Source: Rheinheimera sp. A13L
GTDB taxonomy: Bacteria > Pseudomonadota > Gammaproteobacteria > Enterobacterales > Alteromonadaceae
NCBI RefSeq assembly: GCF_000217935.1
Contig: NZ_AFHI01000045.1
Location: 1-64,000, forward strand
Length of the DNA stretch: 64,000 bases
Reading direction: 5' to 3'
The translations under genes and the position numbers were made by a program. This document shows positions 47,020-55,961 of this stretch, in pieces (position 1 is the first letter of the stretch; every line of letters begins with the position of its first letter). The notes under the pieces are model-generated. The model was not told where the DNA came from, made no database searches, and saw only the letters and a program-made list of their open reading frames with translations.

Positions 47020-47400
47020 AGTTGTGTTATTAAAGCCTGTTTGTATTTCGTTGGCATGCCACCAACTGCTTTGTTTGATCCTTTATTTTTGTAAAACCAG
47101 AGCAACTCTGGCGCTAGCTCTTGTACTTCGGCAATACTGCTGAATACGACGCCTGCCGAACTGTTGGGTTACACAGCTCCGCGTAGGCATTCTGCTGTGG
47201 ATTACCATCCCGTGCAAGCTCAACCTGCGTCGTTGCTTCGGTCAGTTGTTTAATCGGCGGCGTCAGTATACCCACTTTACCCCTCAGGCCTTTACCATCA
47301 CACAATGCCTGAATAGCAGCTTGTATAGCGAATGCCGGATGGTCATCTCTCATCTCTTTTTAACGTAGCTTAATGAAATGACAACGAATTTCGGACACCA
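47020..47400 (-). mobile_element. Degenerate IS3-family insertion sequence remnant
   Basis: On the minus strand, GGTGGTGTCCGAAATTCGTT (about 47384-47403) looks like an IS3-type terminal sequence. A short frame (47353-47114) contains GNPQQNAYAEL, matching the GxPxQNAYxER motif of the IS3 transposase integrase domain. Past its stop another frame reads NKAVGGMPTKYK, like the C-terminal PNMALGGITPxxK motif. Most of the transposase is missing, so it is inactive. Assignment by eye. Confidence 0.5.
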
Positions 47401-47670
47401 CCTAATTTTCTAATTAAGCACTAAGTAACCTGAACCCGTGATAAACAGCGCCGCTGAACGAGCATCTTTTCGGGCCTCTCTGCGTTGCTTTGCCTAACCA
47501 TAGCTCGCTATGGCGTACCACAAAGCGCCTTTATAGGTGCAAAAATCTGCGCATTCAGTCAGGAAATAGCTTTTTCATTACCCACACCTGTCTTATTGAT
47601 TAAATTCAATAAGACCAGATAATTCGACGCTCATTATCCCAAGTTCAAGTTAAGTACCTCGCTCCATTCT
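47401..47670. repeat. Gene-free stretch with the palindrome CCATAGC-tc-GCTATGG
   Basis: 16-bp dyad at 47498-47513 within a segment reading like a dispersed intergenic repeat (TGCGTTGCTTTGCCTAACCA before it). No coding frame is supported between the IS remnant and the aspartokinase stop. Confidence 0.4.
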
Positions 47671-49080
47671 CTACCTTTTCATGTTGAAATTTTCTAATAT
47701 ACCTGACAGCAACAGTTGGTGCAGTTCGCTAAGTTCAGCTGTTGTTAGCCTGGATGGAAATAGCCAAAGCGAGATATTGTCATCATTAAAACTATACAGC
47801 GGCCGCTGGCAATTTAACCAATCACGTACTTGCTGGGACAGTTCGCGATAATGCCCTATTACTGGTTTAACCCAAGCTACACTGTAAAATTGCTCTGACG
47901 CCACAGTTGAACTTACATTTTGAGAGTTCAAAAAATGCAACAAGGCTCCTAAATTTTTTTCTGATACGATCCATTGCTCGCCGTTGGTGCCTGGTACTGC
48001 GTAAACTATAAACTGTAAAGCACTTGCTACTTGCTCAGCTCTAATTCGATTACCAGGTAGTACAGTTACAAGCTTGACTTCGTCCAAATCAGTAACAAAC
48101 TGTACTTCCGGCGAGTATTGACGACAGATACTAGAACCTGTTTTTTCAGGTTCAAAGCTCGAACGAACCACTAGTTCAACAGAACGTCCTTGTAAAGGAA
48201 TGAATGTCTTCGGGTGCAGCACAGGATTACCTAGCTCGGCAAGTCGAACAGCTAATTCCCATGGTACTTGTCTATAAGCTCGTGCTGATGGAACTTTGCG
48301 TGGATCGGCACTAAAAATAGCTTCGACATCGGTCCAAATTTGTACAATGCTGGCGTCCAGCAGTCGGCCGACAATCGTAGCTGAGAAATCACTACCGTTA
48401 CGACCCAAATTGATGCTATTACCAAATTGATCCCGTGCAATAAAGCCAGTAATAATCTGAAAACCATTACTTATTAATGGCTTAAGCAGCTCCTCTGATC
48501 GCCGCCAATTGACTTGCGCATCTTCACCTACTTGCACGTTTAGATACAAAAAATCCCTTGCATCAATTGCTTTTGATTTAAACCCACGATCATGTAATAA
48601 ATTTGCAAGCAAATGACAGGAGAGTAATTCTCCAATAGCCAACACTTCGTTGCTCATCTGTGCTTTAATTTTGAATGGAACTTCCGACATCCATAGATTC
48701 AACTTATTGGTTAATTTTTCCGCGCTGGCTGGCTGCAACGTTTGATTAACCAACGAAGATAAATTCCAAGAGAGCTCTCGCAAATTCCGCTCAAAAATTA
48801 TGGGGTCATTAACGCTATCAATCAGCTCAAGTAAAAAATCGGTTACATCCCCAGGAGCCGATACTACTACAATTGATGAGGTCTCTTTCTGACGCACTAA
48901 CGTATCAGCGACAGCATGAAGACGTTCCGAAGTGGCGAGGCTGCTGCCTCCAAACTTATGAACTACAATATTTTTTTGCCGTTTGTCGGAAATTGACTTC
49001 TCATTATTAAGTAGACAAATTTCATCAGCAGCATAATCATTTATATTGATTTCCTGTAAGTCTTGAATGCTCTCTATCAC
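47671..49080 (-). CDS. Stand-alone aspartokinase (MetL/ThrA type, no homoserine dehydrogenase domain)
   Basis: 469 aa, GTG start after GAAGGGA. After a non-conserved 36-residue leader comes the aspartokinase domain: VVHKFGGSSLA, TGFIARDQFGNSINLGRNGS (LGRNGSD nucleotide and substrate site), IWTDVEAIFSADPRKV and GNPVLHPKT. It most resembles the kinase half of E. coli MetL/ThrA and ends after an ACT-like region of about 150 residues; the dehydrogenase half is absent. It phosphorylates aspartate, the entry to Lys, Thr, Met and DAP. Its place at the end of an NRPS cluster suggests dedicated precursor supply. The ACT region may have lost normal feedback control; this is inference. Confidence 0.85.
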   Translation of the reverse strand: MIESIQDLQEININDYAADEICLLNNEKSISDKRQKNIVVHKFGGSSLATSERLHAVADTLVRQKETSSIVVVSAPGDVTDFLLELIDSVNDPIIFERNLRELSWNLSSLVNQTLQPASAEKLTNKLNLWMSEVPFKIKAQMSNEVLAIGELLSCHLLANLLHDRGFKSKAIDARDFLYLNVQVGEDAQVNWRRSEELLKPLISNGFQIITGFIARDQFGNSINLGRNGSDFSATIVGRLLDASIVQIWTDVEAIFSADPRKVPSARAYRQVPWELAVRLAELGNPVLHPKTFIPLQGRSVELVVRSSFEPEKTGSSICRQYSPEVQFVTDLDEVKLVTVLPGNRIRAEQVASALQFIVYAVPGTNGEQWIVSEKNLGALLHFLNSQNVSSTVASEQFYSVAWVKPVIGHYRELSQQVRDWLNCQRPLYSFNDDNISLWLFPSRLTTAELSELHQLLLSGILENFNMKR

Positions 49081-49398
49081 AGATTTTTCCCTTCAAATAA
49101 CAGAATTCAGTTTCAAAATACCAATCCATTTGAGTTTCTCGAGCTGACTATCACCAACAAACGTTGCAAGAACATGTTCAATCAACTGTTTTCTGAAATC
49201 AGCGTTTTCGGCCCTACGGGTGTGTAGTTTTATCCGTTAAGTTTCTTCAAACTTGGATAACTACTTGCGGGGCTCAAAATTATTATTTGAAAGCGTGCTC
49301 TGAATCAGTAAGACAACGGCTCTAAAGATGCTGAAATCCAGCCAGCTTATCCACGTATTTTGAAGACACGTTTTACAATGACACATACTATCGGTTGC
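49081..49398. other. Gene-free gap with a strong hairpin and a possible gene relic
   Basis: Plus-strand hairpin TTATCC-gtt-AAGTTT-cttc-AAACTT-GGATAA at 49230-49260. On the minus strand a 47-codon stretch with no start codon (about 49231-49091), containing ENADFRKQLIEHVLATFVGD, looks protein-like and may be the 3' relic of a lost gene. No complete gene is supported. Confidence 0.4.
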
Positions 49399-49836
49399 TC
49401 AGACTTTCAACACTGCTAACATATCATCACCATCTTCGTCCATACCTTCTTCAACAAAGCCGAGCTTCTGATAAAACTTGCTTATTTGAACATTTTCTGT
49501 GTCATAACAGACCTCAATCTCTGAAACTGTAGAAATTTGTTTTATCTCCTCTATCGCCAACATAATAGCTTGTTTACCATACCCCTTTTGTTGCTGAGTA
49601 TAATGAATCATCAACCTCCAAATAGAGACTCTTGTATCCGTTTCGGGTACCCACATAATAAATCCGACTAGTTCGTCATCATTATATATTGCTCTCGTTT
49701 GGTAGTGCGGATTGAAACTTGCTTCGACTATCGACCAAGTATTATCAGCTACAAATTCTTTTTGTTCCTCTAACACTTCTAAGTCACAAACATCTTCGTA
49801 ATTACTGTGCGTCACAGCTCGTAACGTTATTGTCAA
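49399..49836 (-). CDS. GNAT family N-acetyltransferase
   Basis: 145 aa, TTG start fixed by the strong GGAGGAG 7 nt upstream. Single GNAT domain: ELVGFIMWVPE, then the acetyl-CoA site QQQKGYGKQAIMLAIEE (Q/RxxGxG/A as QKGYGK) and KFYQKLGFVEEG. It resembles BltD/spermidine-acetyltransferase-type enzymes, so an amine substrate is plausible. In this cluster it could acetylate the peptide, its amino side chain or an intermediate (tailoring or self-protection); both are inference. Confidence 0.8.
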   Translation of the reverse strand: MTITLRAVTHSNYEDVCDLEVLEEQKEFVADNTWSIVEASFNPHYQTRAIYNDDELVGFIMWVPETDTRVSIWRLMIHYTQQQKGYGKQAIMLAIEEIKQISTVSEIEVCYDTENVQISKFYQKLGFVEEGMDEDGDDMLAVLKV

Positions 49837-49975
49837 TTTAGTGCTCCTCCAACTATTCCAGACTTAAAAAACCCATTATTTACTAACTTATTTATAAATC
49901 ACAAATCACTCGCATTTAGTATTTTTGTATAACTATTCACGGGAAAAAAGTAACAAAACTCCTACTCAATGTTTA

Positions 49976-50833
49976 TCATTCATTTTCTTGTTTCTGCGAA
50001 AATAGTTCAGGTAAAAAAGTCTGAATAAAAACCTTTTGTTCATCACTAAGGTCTTCGCTATTTTGCATAGATCTTCTCACGTAGTTTAAATTCGAATGAT
50101 TAACAAAATTCTCTGTTATCGAAATACCTGCCTCAAGATTCCGGACTTGGTGCCAGTGTGTACAAGGTGTAAAGATGATATCTCCAGGATACTGAAAACA
50201 GTGGTATCCTATGGCGTCTCTGAACTTGGGGTGTAGATCATAGTCCGGTATAAAACTGTCAACTTCGCCATCGTAGACATGCGCGGTATACTCAGGCCCA
50301 AAAAATACCCATTCCTTTTTACCTGATATTACTGCATTCCACGCATGGGTCGAACAAATATCTAAATGCATAGAAGAGCCACTATTCTTCGGCCCCATGT
50401 AGATCCAGCGCAATAATAATAATTTGGCGTCAGAATGTAAGATGTCATCGGGGATGCGTCTTTTTATCAGACAATCGAAAGATTCCGATACTTGATAATC
50501 ATTCACTAATTGTTTAAACGCCAAAGAAAACTGCCAGGCGGTTGCGTAATAGGGATCTGATTCTTCACAATTGACGATGTAATCCACATATTCGGCAATC
50601 GACATGTATCGGTAGTCATGTCGATTCTTAGTACGAAAAACCTGCAAACGAAAATGACCCAAATTTTTTCTGAAGTATTCCCATGTCCACTTACTAATAG
50701 CCTCCCATGAAGAGGCACCTCCTTTTATGATAAAGGGTTCCATATTGCCTATGCATTGAAGTACTCTATCGATACTCGGATTACTTAACTCAAGACATGG
50801 CTTGAATGATTTAAATCTACTTTTTTCTACCAT
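49976..50833 (-). CDS. JmjC/cupin_8 family Fe(II)/2-oxoglutarate oxygenase
   Basis: 285 aa. Cupin_8 layout: MEPFIIKGGASSWEAISKWT near the N-terminus (the PxxIxG...W pattern), then the metal site GSSMHLDICSTHAWNAVISG (HxD) and the distal His in CTHWHQVRNLEAGISITENF. Family members hydroxylate protein or free amino-acid side chains. In an NRPS cluster it is a candidate for hydroxylating an amino acid or the peptide. Lies 24 bp after the PhyH gene and is likely co-transcribed. Confidence 0.85.
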   Translation of the reverse strand: MVEKSRFKSFKPCLELSNPSIDRVLQCIGNMEPFIIKGGASSWEAISKWTWEYFRKNLGHFRLQVFRTKNRHDYRYMSIAEYVDYIVNCEESDPYYATAWQFSLAFKQLVNDYQVSESFDCLIKRRIPDDILHSDAKLLLLRWIYMGPKNSGSSMHLDICSTHAWNAVISGKKEWVFFGPEYTAHVYDGEVDSFIPDYDLHPKFRDAIGYHCFQYPGDIIFTPCTHWHQVRNLEAGISITENFVNHSNLNYVRRSMQNSEDLSDEQKVFIQTFLPELFSQKQENE

Positions 50834-50857
50834 TGTTCTTTACTCAGTTTAAATTTT

Positions 50858-51646
50858 TTAAAACCCTTCACAAGTTGCTGTCAGTGGGCTGTTATCTGAT
50901 GCGCAAAGAAACTCAGGTCTTGAATTTCCCGGGGAAATGGTAGGAGCATTTGAAACCGCATTATAGGTAATGAGTAGGAGCGGCCTGTCTTTGGGTGATA
51001 GATTTCCGGAGGAGCTATGCACCAAAAGCGGGTCAAAAAGTATTAAGTCCCCAGCGCTACCTGTTATAAACTTAACGTCTTTTTCGTAAAGTAACGTCTC
51101 AATTGTACTTCCATTTACCTGATAGCTTAGCTGAGACGAAATATCAGATTCCCAAGCTGTATGCTCAACCATTTTTTCACACAAGTCACCCAACTTATGG
51201 CTACCTGGGATAAAACACAACGGACCATGCAACATACTGACATCATGTAACATAATACCAATGTTGAGTAATTGAGGGCGCTCTATACCGTCCCCCTTTT
51301 GCCAAAACACAAAATCCTGATGCCAGGGCCATGCCTGCCCCTTCAATGCTTTCTTAACATTAATTTTAAACTGGTGAACATAACACTGCTCCCCAATATA
51401 AGATTCAGCCAAACTCAACAATTTCTCGTTAGCACAAAGACTTAGAAAGAATCCATCGTATAAGTGTAACCCGTGCAGTGCACGCAATGTCTCACCATCG
51501 TCCTCCATTGCAACGCCATCATGTCTTTCCGATATATATTTCTCTAGTCTGTCATTGATTTTATCGACGTATTCACCAGATAGAAAATTGGTTAGAACAA
51601 TGAATCCTTGCTCCCTAATTTCATTAACTATTTCGAGTTTTTCCAT
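50858..51646 (-). CDS. Phytanoyl-CoA dioxygenase (PhyH) family oxygenase
   Basis: The ATG at 51646 (MEKLEIVNEIREQGFIVLTN) follows GAGGATC and gives 262 aa. Fe ligands: WPWHQDFVFW (HxD) and a later His in FDPLLVHSSSGNLSP, with an Arg shortly after for 2-oxoglutarate. The GPLCFIPGSHK block is like the ectoine hydroxylase and NRPS-associated hydroxylases. Because the Asp of HxD is present it should hydroxylate rather than halogenate (SyrB2-type halogenases have HxA/G). Substrate probably a free or carrier-bound amino acid. Confidence 0.87.
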   Translation of the reverse strand: MEKLEIVNEIREQGFIVLTNFLSGEYVDKINDRLEKYISERHDGVAMEDDGETLRALHGLHLYDGFFLSLCANEKLLSLAESYIGEQCYVHQFKINVKKALKGQAWPWHQDFVFWQKGDGIERPQLLNIGIMLHDVSMLHGPLCFIPGSHKLGDLCEKMVEHTAWESDISSQLSYQVNGSTIETLLYEKDVKFITGSAGDLILFDPLLVHSSSGNLSPKDRPLLLITYNAVSNAPTISPGNSRPEFLCASDNSPLTATCEGF

Positions 51647-51803
51647 TTTGATCCTCAATCGCAAAATTTTGGCCAGACAATAATAGCCACTTGGTTCTAA
51701 CTTAAAAAATCGGATGACATATCCAAACAGGCTAAAAGACTTTAAAGACGCCTCATTGTAGCCACGGCTTACAACTGCTAATGTGGCTTTGAGAAGCCAT
51801 TTG

Positions 51804-54062
51804 TCAAAAAGCGTATCTGACTTTTAGAGTAACTAAATCTTCTTTGACCCCCCTAAAAGAGTAATCAAATAAGTTGCCAAAATTTGCTTTTGACAAATCA
51901 TCAGTAAAAATACTTCCCTGACGCGAATAAACCACCATCACGTCCGAAAAAGGAGCAAAAAAGTAGCGATATTTCAACTGCATAGACAACTGGCTGTCTG
52001 CAAAATCCTCAGCACGACCTTGCGAAACTAATCCCTGTTCCGAGATATTAAACAACTCAAGACCTTTTGCCGACAAACCGTTCCACTGAAGTCGCATGTT
52101 TAATTCCTGATTCTGCGAAATCAACCATAAGAACTTTAAATCCAGCTCTCTAAAACTACGTTTGAACCTTTCTAATTGCCCTAGCCCATTACCTATTAAC
52201 CAGTCATTACTCTCAAGTAAATTAGCGCTCAGCTCCATATTGACGCTGTCATTAAATGCATATCGAATGATAGGTTCGACAGCATGAGTCCAACCACTCA
52301 AACCCTCTTGATAGTAATTCCATACAAAAACAAACTGCGTATTACTGCCCGAAGGCGTTGCTATTTGTCCAACGATATCTTTTTGTGACGGTAAGTTAAC
52401 GGAACCAAAACCGAAAGAAATAAGGTCGTCTACTCCAGACAACTTATAGTTCAGTTCAAACAGATATTCCCAGGCATCATAGTCTTTTAGCGTCCCCGCC
52501 ACGTTTAGACTAGTTGCAAGCTGCTCACCATCAAAGTTCCGATTGAATGCAGTACCAGCCTCCAGATAAAGTTCATAAACATTGTCATTTAAGTCGTACA
52601 GAGTAGTATCAGCCGATAACTCCAGTTTCTTAGTGTTGTTCCTTTCAATGAAACCAGCATCATTCAAGTCAAGCTGTGCGTCAAACAACGTTAGTTGCGC
52701 CGAAATGTTGCTGCCTCGGTTGAGAGCATATTTCCCATCCAGATATAGTCCTGTCCCAGTACTCCAAAGTTGATCATCAATACGAGACCCCAGTAGCAAG
52801 ACATCAAATACTCCTTCCTGCGACCACAAACTAAGATCGATAGCGACAGAGTATGCTTTGCGCTCAATCTCAGGGCGGTCGGTAACAGTAAGTAGACTCC
52901 CAACATAACCCTCCTGTAAATGGGCTTTACTTCGAGCAACGAAAAAGGTTTTACCTTGTGCCGCACCAACATCCTTTTCTGAAGCATACATTAACCCACT
53001 ATCTACAGTAGTTCCTACAGACACAAATTTTCCGGCATATTCTAGTTTGGCTGGAACGCTAACAGCTCCATCTGTAGCAGCACCGATCCTACGAGTATTA
53101 ACTAGAACAAACTTATTCTTGTTATCTTTTAAGTCAAAAAGACTATGATTTTCTGTGAAAAAAGTCCTGTTTTCCGGAAAAAAAACTTCTACGGGTGAAA
53201 AGTTTGCGACCAGTTCATCGGCATCGGCAGTTCCAAAGTCTGGCATAATTGTTGCCATAAATAACTTGTCTGTTGAAGGGCGATATAGCAGATCGCCTCC
53301 AAGATTATATTCCTGCTTTTGCCGTTGAGTGTCATATTGAAGCGTGAGCTGGGGAATAAAAGTAAAGTTAGGGGCAACATCTACCGCCTCGGACTGTATT
53401 GGATACAGTTCCCTTAAAAAATTACTTCTGCTCCAATGAGTATTAGGAAAGGAGTAATCAGAACCTTTTTTACTAATGACTCGATTGAACCAAATACCCA
53501 TTTTTTTTGATTTATCCCCATCCTTGGAAATGTAAAGTGCGATATTCCAAGGTAAAAATATCTCGCTGTACCATGCCTGCTTATCTTCTGAAACAGCAAA
53601 CTTCCAGTGACCTTCCCAATCGTCACTAAACTGATTGCCATTAACATAAATACCCTCACCAAAGCCGCCCCCCAATGCAACAGTAAACTCAAAAGCACTG
53701 GAGCCTTTCCCCTCAAAGTCCACTACAACTCTATTGAAATCAGAACGAACCAGTTGGTCCTGGCGATTATAGATTCGGGTACGTTCATCCCAATTTTGAT
53801 GATTAACAAAACCAATGTAGAGACCTTTTTCATCAGTAAAAAATCTCGCCTGTGTTTTCTCATCGGCAGGCTCTCCGGTGTCGGGATCCGTAAAGACGAA
53901 ATCGTCAATAATTTGGGCGGTCTGCCATTGGACTTCGTCCAACTTACCGTCAATTGTGATTTCTGCAGCCTGAATTACTACAAACGTATTTGTAAGTAGA
54001 AGGAAACAAAATAGTCGTAGCAATATGAACACTGCTGAAGGCCACAGCCGTTTAGTCTGCAC
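51804..54062 (-). CDS. CBM9-like / DUF5916 outer-membrane protein
   Basis: 752 aa, GTG start overlapping the dapE-like stop by 11 bp, with GAGGA upstream. Signal peptide about 1-32 (FCFLLLTNTFVVIQAAE), then a CBM9-like beta domain (about 35-220: ITIDGKLDEVQWQTAQIIDD, ARFFTDEKGLYIGF) and a DUF5916-type beta barrel (FPENRTFFTENHSLFDL, C-terminal TLKVRYAF ending in Phe). The family occurs widely in marine Gammaproteobacteria and Bacteroidetes; function unknown. Coupled to a biosynthetic gene here, so it may help product release or uptake across the outer membrane (inference). Confidence 0.82.
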   Translation of the reverse strand: MQTKRLWPSAVFILLRLFCFLLLTNTFVVIQAAEITIDGKLDEVQWQTAQIIDDFVFTDPDTGEPADEKTQARFFTDEKGLYIGFVNHQNWDERTRIYNRQDQLVRSDFNRVVVDFEGKGSSAFEFTVALGGGFGEGIYVNGNQFSDDWEGHWKFAVSEDKQAWYSEIFLPWNIALYISKDGDKSKKMGIWFNRVISKKGSDYSFPNTHWSRSNFLRELYPIQSEAVDVAPNFTFIPQLTLQYDTQRQKQEYNLGGDLLYRPSTDKLFMATIMPDFGTADADELVANFSPVEVFFPENRTFFTENHSLFDLKDNKNKFVLVNTRRIGAATDGAVSVPAKLEYAGKFVSVGTTVDSGLMYASEKDVGAAQGKTFFVARSKAHLQEGYVGSLLTVTDRPEIERKAYSVAIDLSLWSQEGVFDVLLLGSRIDDQLWSTGTGLYLDGKYALNRGSNISAQLTLFDAQLDLNDAGFIERNNTKKLELSADTTLYDLNDNVYELYLEAGTAFNRNFDGEQLATSLNVAGTLKDYDAWEYLFELNYKLSGVDDLISFGFGSVNLPSQKDIVGQIATPSGSNTQFVFVWNYYQEGLSGWTHAVEPIIRYAFNDSVNMELSANLLESNDWLIGNGLGQLERFKRSFRELDLKFLWLISQNQELNMRLQWNGLSAKGLELFNISEQGLVSQGRAEDFADSQLSMQLKYRYFFAPFSDVMVVYSRQGSIFTDDLSKANFGNLFDYSFRGVKEDLVTLKVRYAF

Positions 54063-55254
54063 GAGGTTCTTCCTCTAGTAAGCGTTGAAATAGTGCTTTA
54101 TAGATTTCGGCTAATACGCAGATGTCCTTAGTAGTAACATGCTCATTTTCTTGGTGAATCGTTTTGTTAGGCAAACCCAACTCCACAATCTGAGGGCAAA
54201 TATCCTTGAAAAACCGGCCATCAGAAGTGCCACCTGAAGTAGAGACTCTTGGAAAAAGCCCTAACTGTTGATGGATCACAGTTTCGACTTCTTTAATAAG
54301 AGAAAGACGGCCCTCAGAGCAGGATGATAAATAAGGATCGCAATTTCGATAGGAACTCAGGGTGAAGTCAGAAGTCACCTCTGAAACTATCTGGTTCACC
54401 ATCTTAATCAGCTCTGTTTCCCGATACTGAGCAGAGTAACGAATATTGAAACTCAATGACACCTTGTCGGGGATAACGTTATCAGTCCACTTACCTGAAT
54501 CAATGTGGGTGATTTGCAGTGATGTTCCGGGGAAATCGTCACTGCCACTGTCCCAGGTGATTGATTTTAGTTTCTCGATGACAGTTGAAGCAATATGAAT
54601 AGCGTTTGTTCCCTGCGAAGGATAAGCTACATGAGCACTCCTGCCACATAGAGATACATCGAAACTCAATGCCCCTCGACGTCCAACTTTTAACATATCG
54701 CCTGTGTGGTTAATGGCGGTTGGCTCTCCAATCACACAATAGTCGAGTTTCACGCCTCGTTTAGACAGTAAATCAACGATAAGTTTTGAGCCATATTCCG
54801 CTTCACCTTCTTCGTCACTGGTGATTAAAAACCACAATCGACCATTGAATTGACCATACTCTTGCAGTAGCGCATGTGTTGCAGCCAATGCCGCTGCTAC
54901 ACCACCTTTCATGTCAGCAACCCCTCTACCATAAAGCTTATCGTCACTTCGGATGGCACGAAACGGCGGTCGTATCCACTTGGAGAGATTACCAGCAGGA
55001 ACAACATCTATATGTCCACAAAATGCCACATTTGGACCATATCCAAGACCAATAGATGCAAGCAGGTTAGTAACGCCATTTTGCTGAAGTATCTCAACCT
55101 CAGCTCCCATTTGCTCCAACTTCTCCGCTAACCATTTAGCGCATCCTGCATCATCAGGAGTCACTGATTCGAATGCAACAAGCTCTTCAGTAAAAGACAG
55201 TGCATTATCAAATAATGTATTTGTGGCTGTTTTAAGTAATATCTGCGTGTTCAT
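54052..55254 (-). CDS. M20 family metallohydrolase, DapE/ArgE-like
   Basis: 400 aa. Dinuclear zinc site: AFCGHIDVVPAG (HxD), YGRGVADMKGGVAAA, TSDEEGEAEYGS and VIGEPTA. The C-terminal STSGGTSDGRF and ELGLPNKTIHQENEHV are hallmarks of succinyl-diaminopimelate desuccinylase (NKTIHQxNE). It is probably a second, cluster-embedded DapE-type enzyme, acting on an N-succinyl or N-acyl diamino acid; a housekeeping DapE is expected elsewhere but cannot be seen. Its end overlaps the DUF5916 gene. Confidence 0.82.
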   Translation of the reverse strand: MNTQILLKTATNTLFDNALSFTEELVAFESVTPDDAGCAKWLAEKLEQMGAEVEILQQNGVTNLLASIGLGYGPNVAFCGHIDVVPAGNLSKWIRPPFRAIRSDDKLYGRGVADMKGGVAAALAATHALLQEYGQFNGRLWFLITSDEEGEAEYGSKLIVDLLSKRGVKLDYCVIGEPTAINHTGDMLKVGRRGALSFDVSLCGRSAHVAYPSQGTNAIHIASTVIEKLKSITWDSGSDDFPGTSLQITHIDSGKWTDNVIPDKVSLSFNIRYSAQYRETELIKMVNQIVSEVTSDFTLSSYRNCDPYLSSCSEGRLSLIKEVETVIHQQLGLFPRVSTSGGTSDGRFFKDICPQIVELGLPNKTIHQENEHVTTKDICVLAEIYKALFQRLLEEEPRAD

Positions 55255-55786
55255 GCTGACTTATCCTGCACTCCATTGGGAATAGTGTTTGACTATGAAT
55301 TAGCACTCAGACTTAATCTGATTCTGAGCGCTCTCCTTGGTTACAAAATTGCGCCCTATATAAATTGTTAAGATTTACTCGCTTTGAGTCCAAATCCCAT
55401 GAGTACAATAAAATGTGGCTATACTCTGTGTTTCACTGTTATCAGATACTCGAATAAATGGCAGCACCGTGGATTACTGCATTAGCATAACCGCTACCCT
55501 TGATCAAAATTCTGCTAATTTACCAGTATTTATTTCCGGTTAAGACCAGCTACAAGTCTATAAAAAATGTAAATTCCAGAAAGAACACAACATATTAGGT
55601 ATTTAAAATATTGCCCTCACGTGTGAGATCAATATTGATTGATCGATCCTACACAGTGCTCTATCAAACAGTCAATAAGAGAGACTGAAAAATTGTAAGC
55701 CTCTGTTTATAAAATCAAATATGCTCACTGTGCATGAGCATCAACTGCCTCGCTGCAGGCTTCTCATCACGCACAATGGCATTGCC
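55255..55786. other. Gene-free region upstream of the DapE-like gene
   Basis: About 530 bp, AT-rich, without a supported gene. Holds CTCAGA...TCTGAG dyads around 55306-55330 (could pair in two ways) and the palindrome ATCAATATTGAT near 55628-55639. It probably contains an internal promoter for the downstream half of the cluster, but none is convincing by eye. Confidence 0.4.
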
Positions 55787-55945
55787 CTATTGTTGGTGAT
55801 CTGGTTTAAAGTCACTGGCAAGCAATCCCACACGCCCGTCGTGCGCGTGGGGTAACAGACTAAAAGGCATCAAATTCTTGCATGGTGAAACTTCCTCGTA
55901 AAACAAGTCATTTTCAGTGTTTTTAAGCTCTGACTGCATATTCAT
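55787..55945 (-). CDS. Possible 52-aa small ORF in the NRPS cluster
   Basis: Minus-strand ATG at 55945 (a second ATG two codons on), TAG at 55787-55789. Begins MNMQSELKNTENDLFYEEVS and ends GLLASDFKPDHQQ. It starts 16 bp after the acylase stop on the same strand. The sequence is not low-complexity, but I recognise no family, and the ribosome-binding site (AGTGAGT) is poor. Could be a small protein, a precursor peptide or chance. Confidence 0.3.
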   Translation of the reverse strand: MNMQSELKNTENDLFYEEVSPCKNLMPFSLLPHAHDGRVGLLASDFKPDHQQ

Positions 55946-55961
55946 ACTCACTTAGAGCTGG

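Noticed and set aside
50858-51646. SyrB2-like halogenase
   Set aside because: The metal site is HQD with the Asp present; Fe/2OG halogenases have Ala or Gly there, so hydroxylation is expected.
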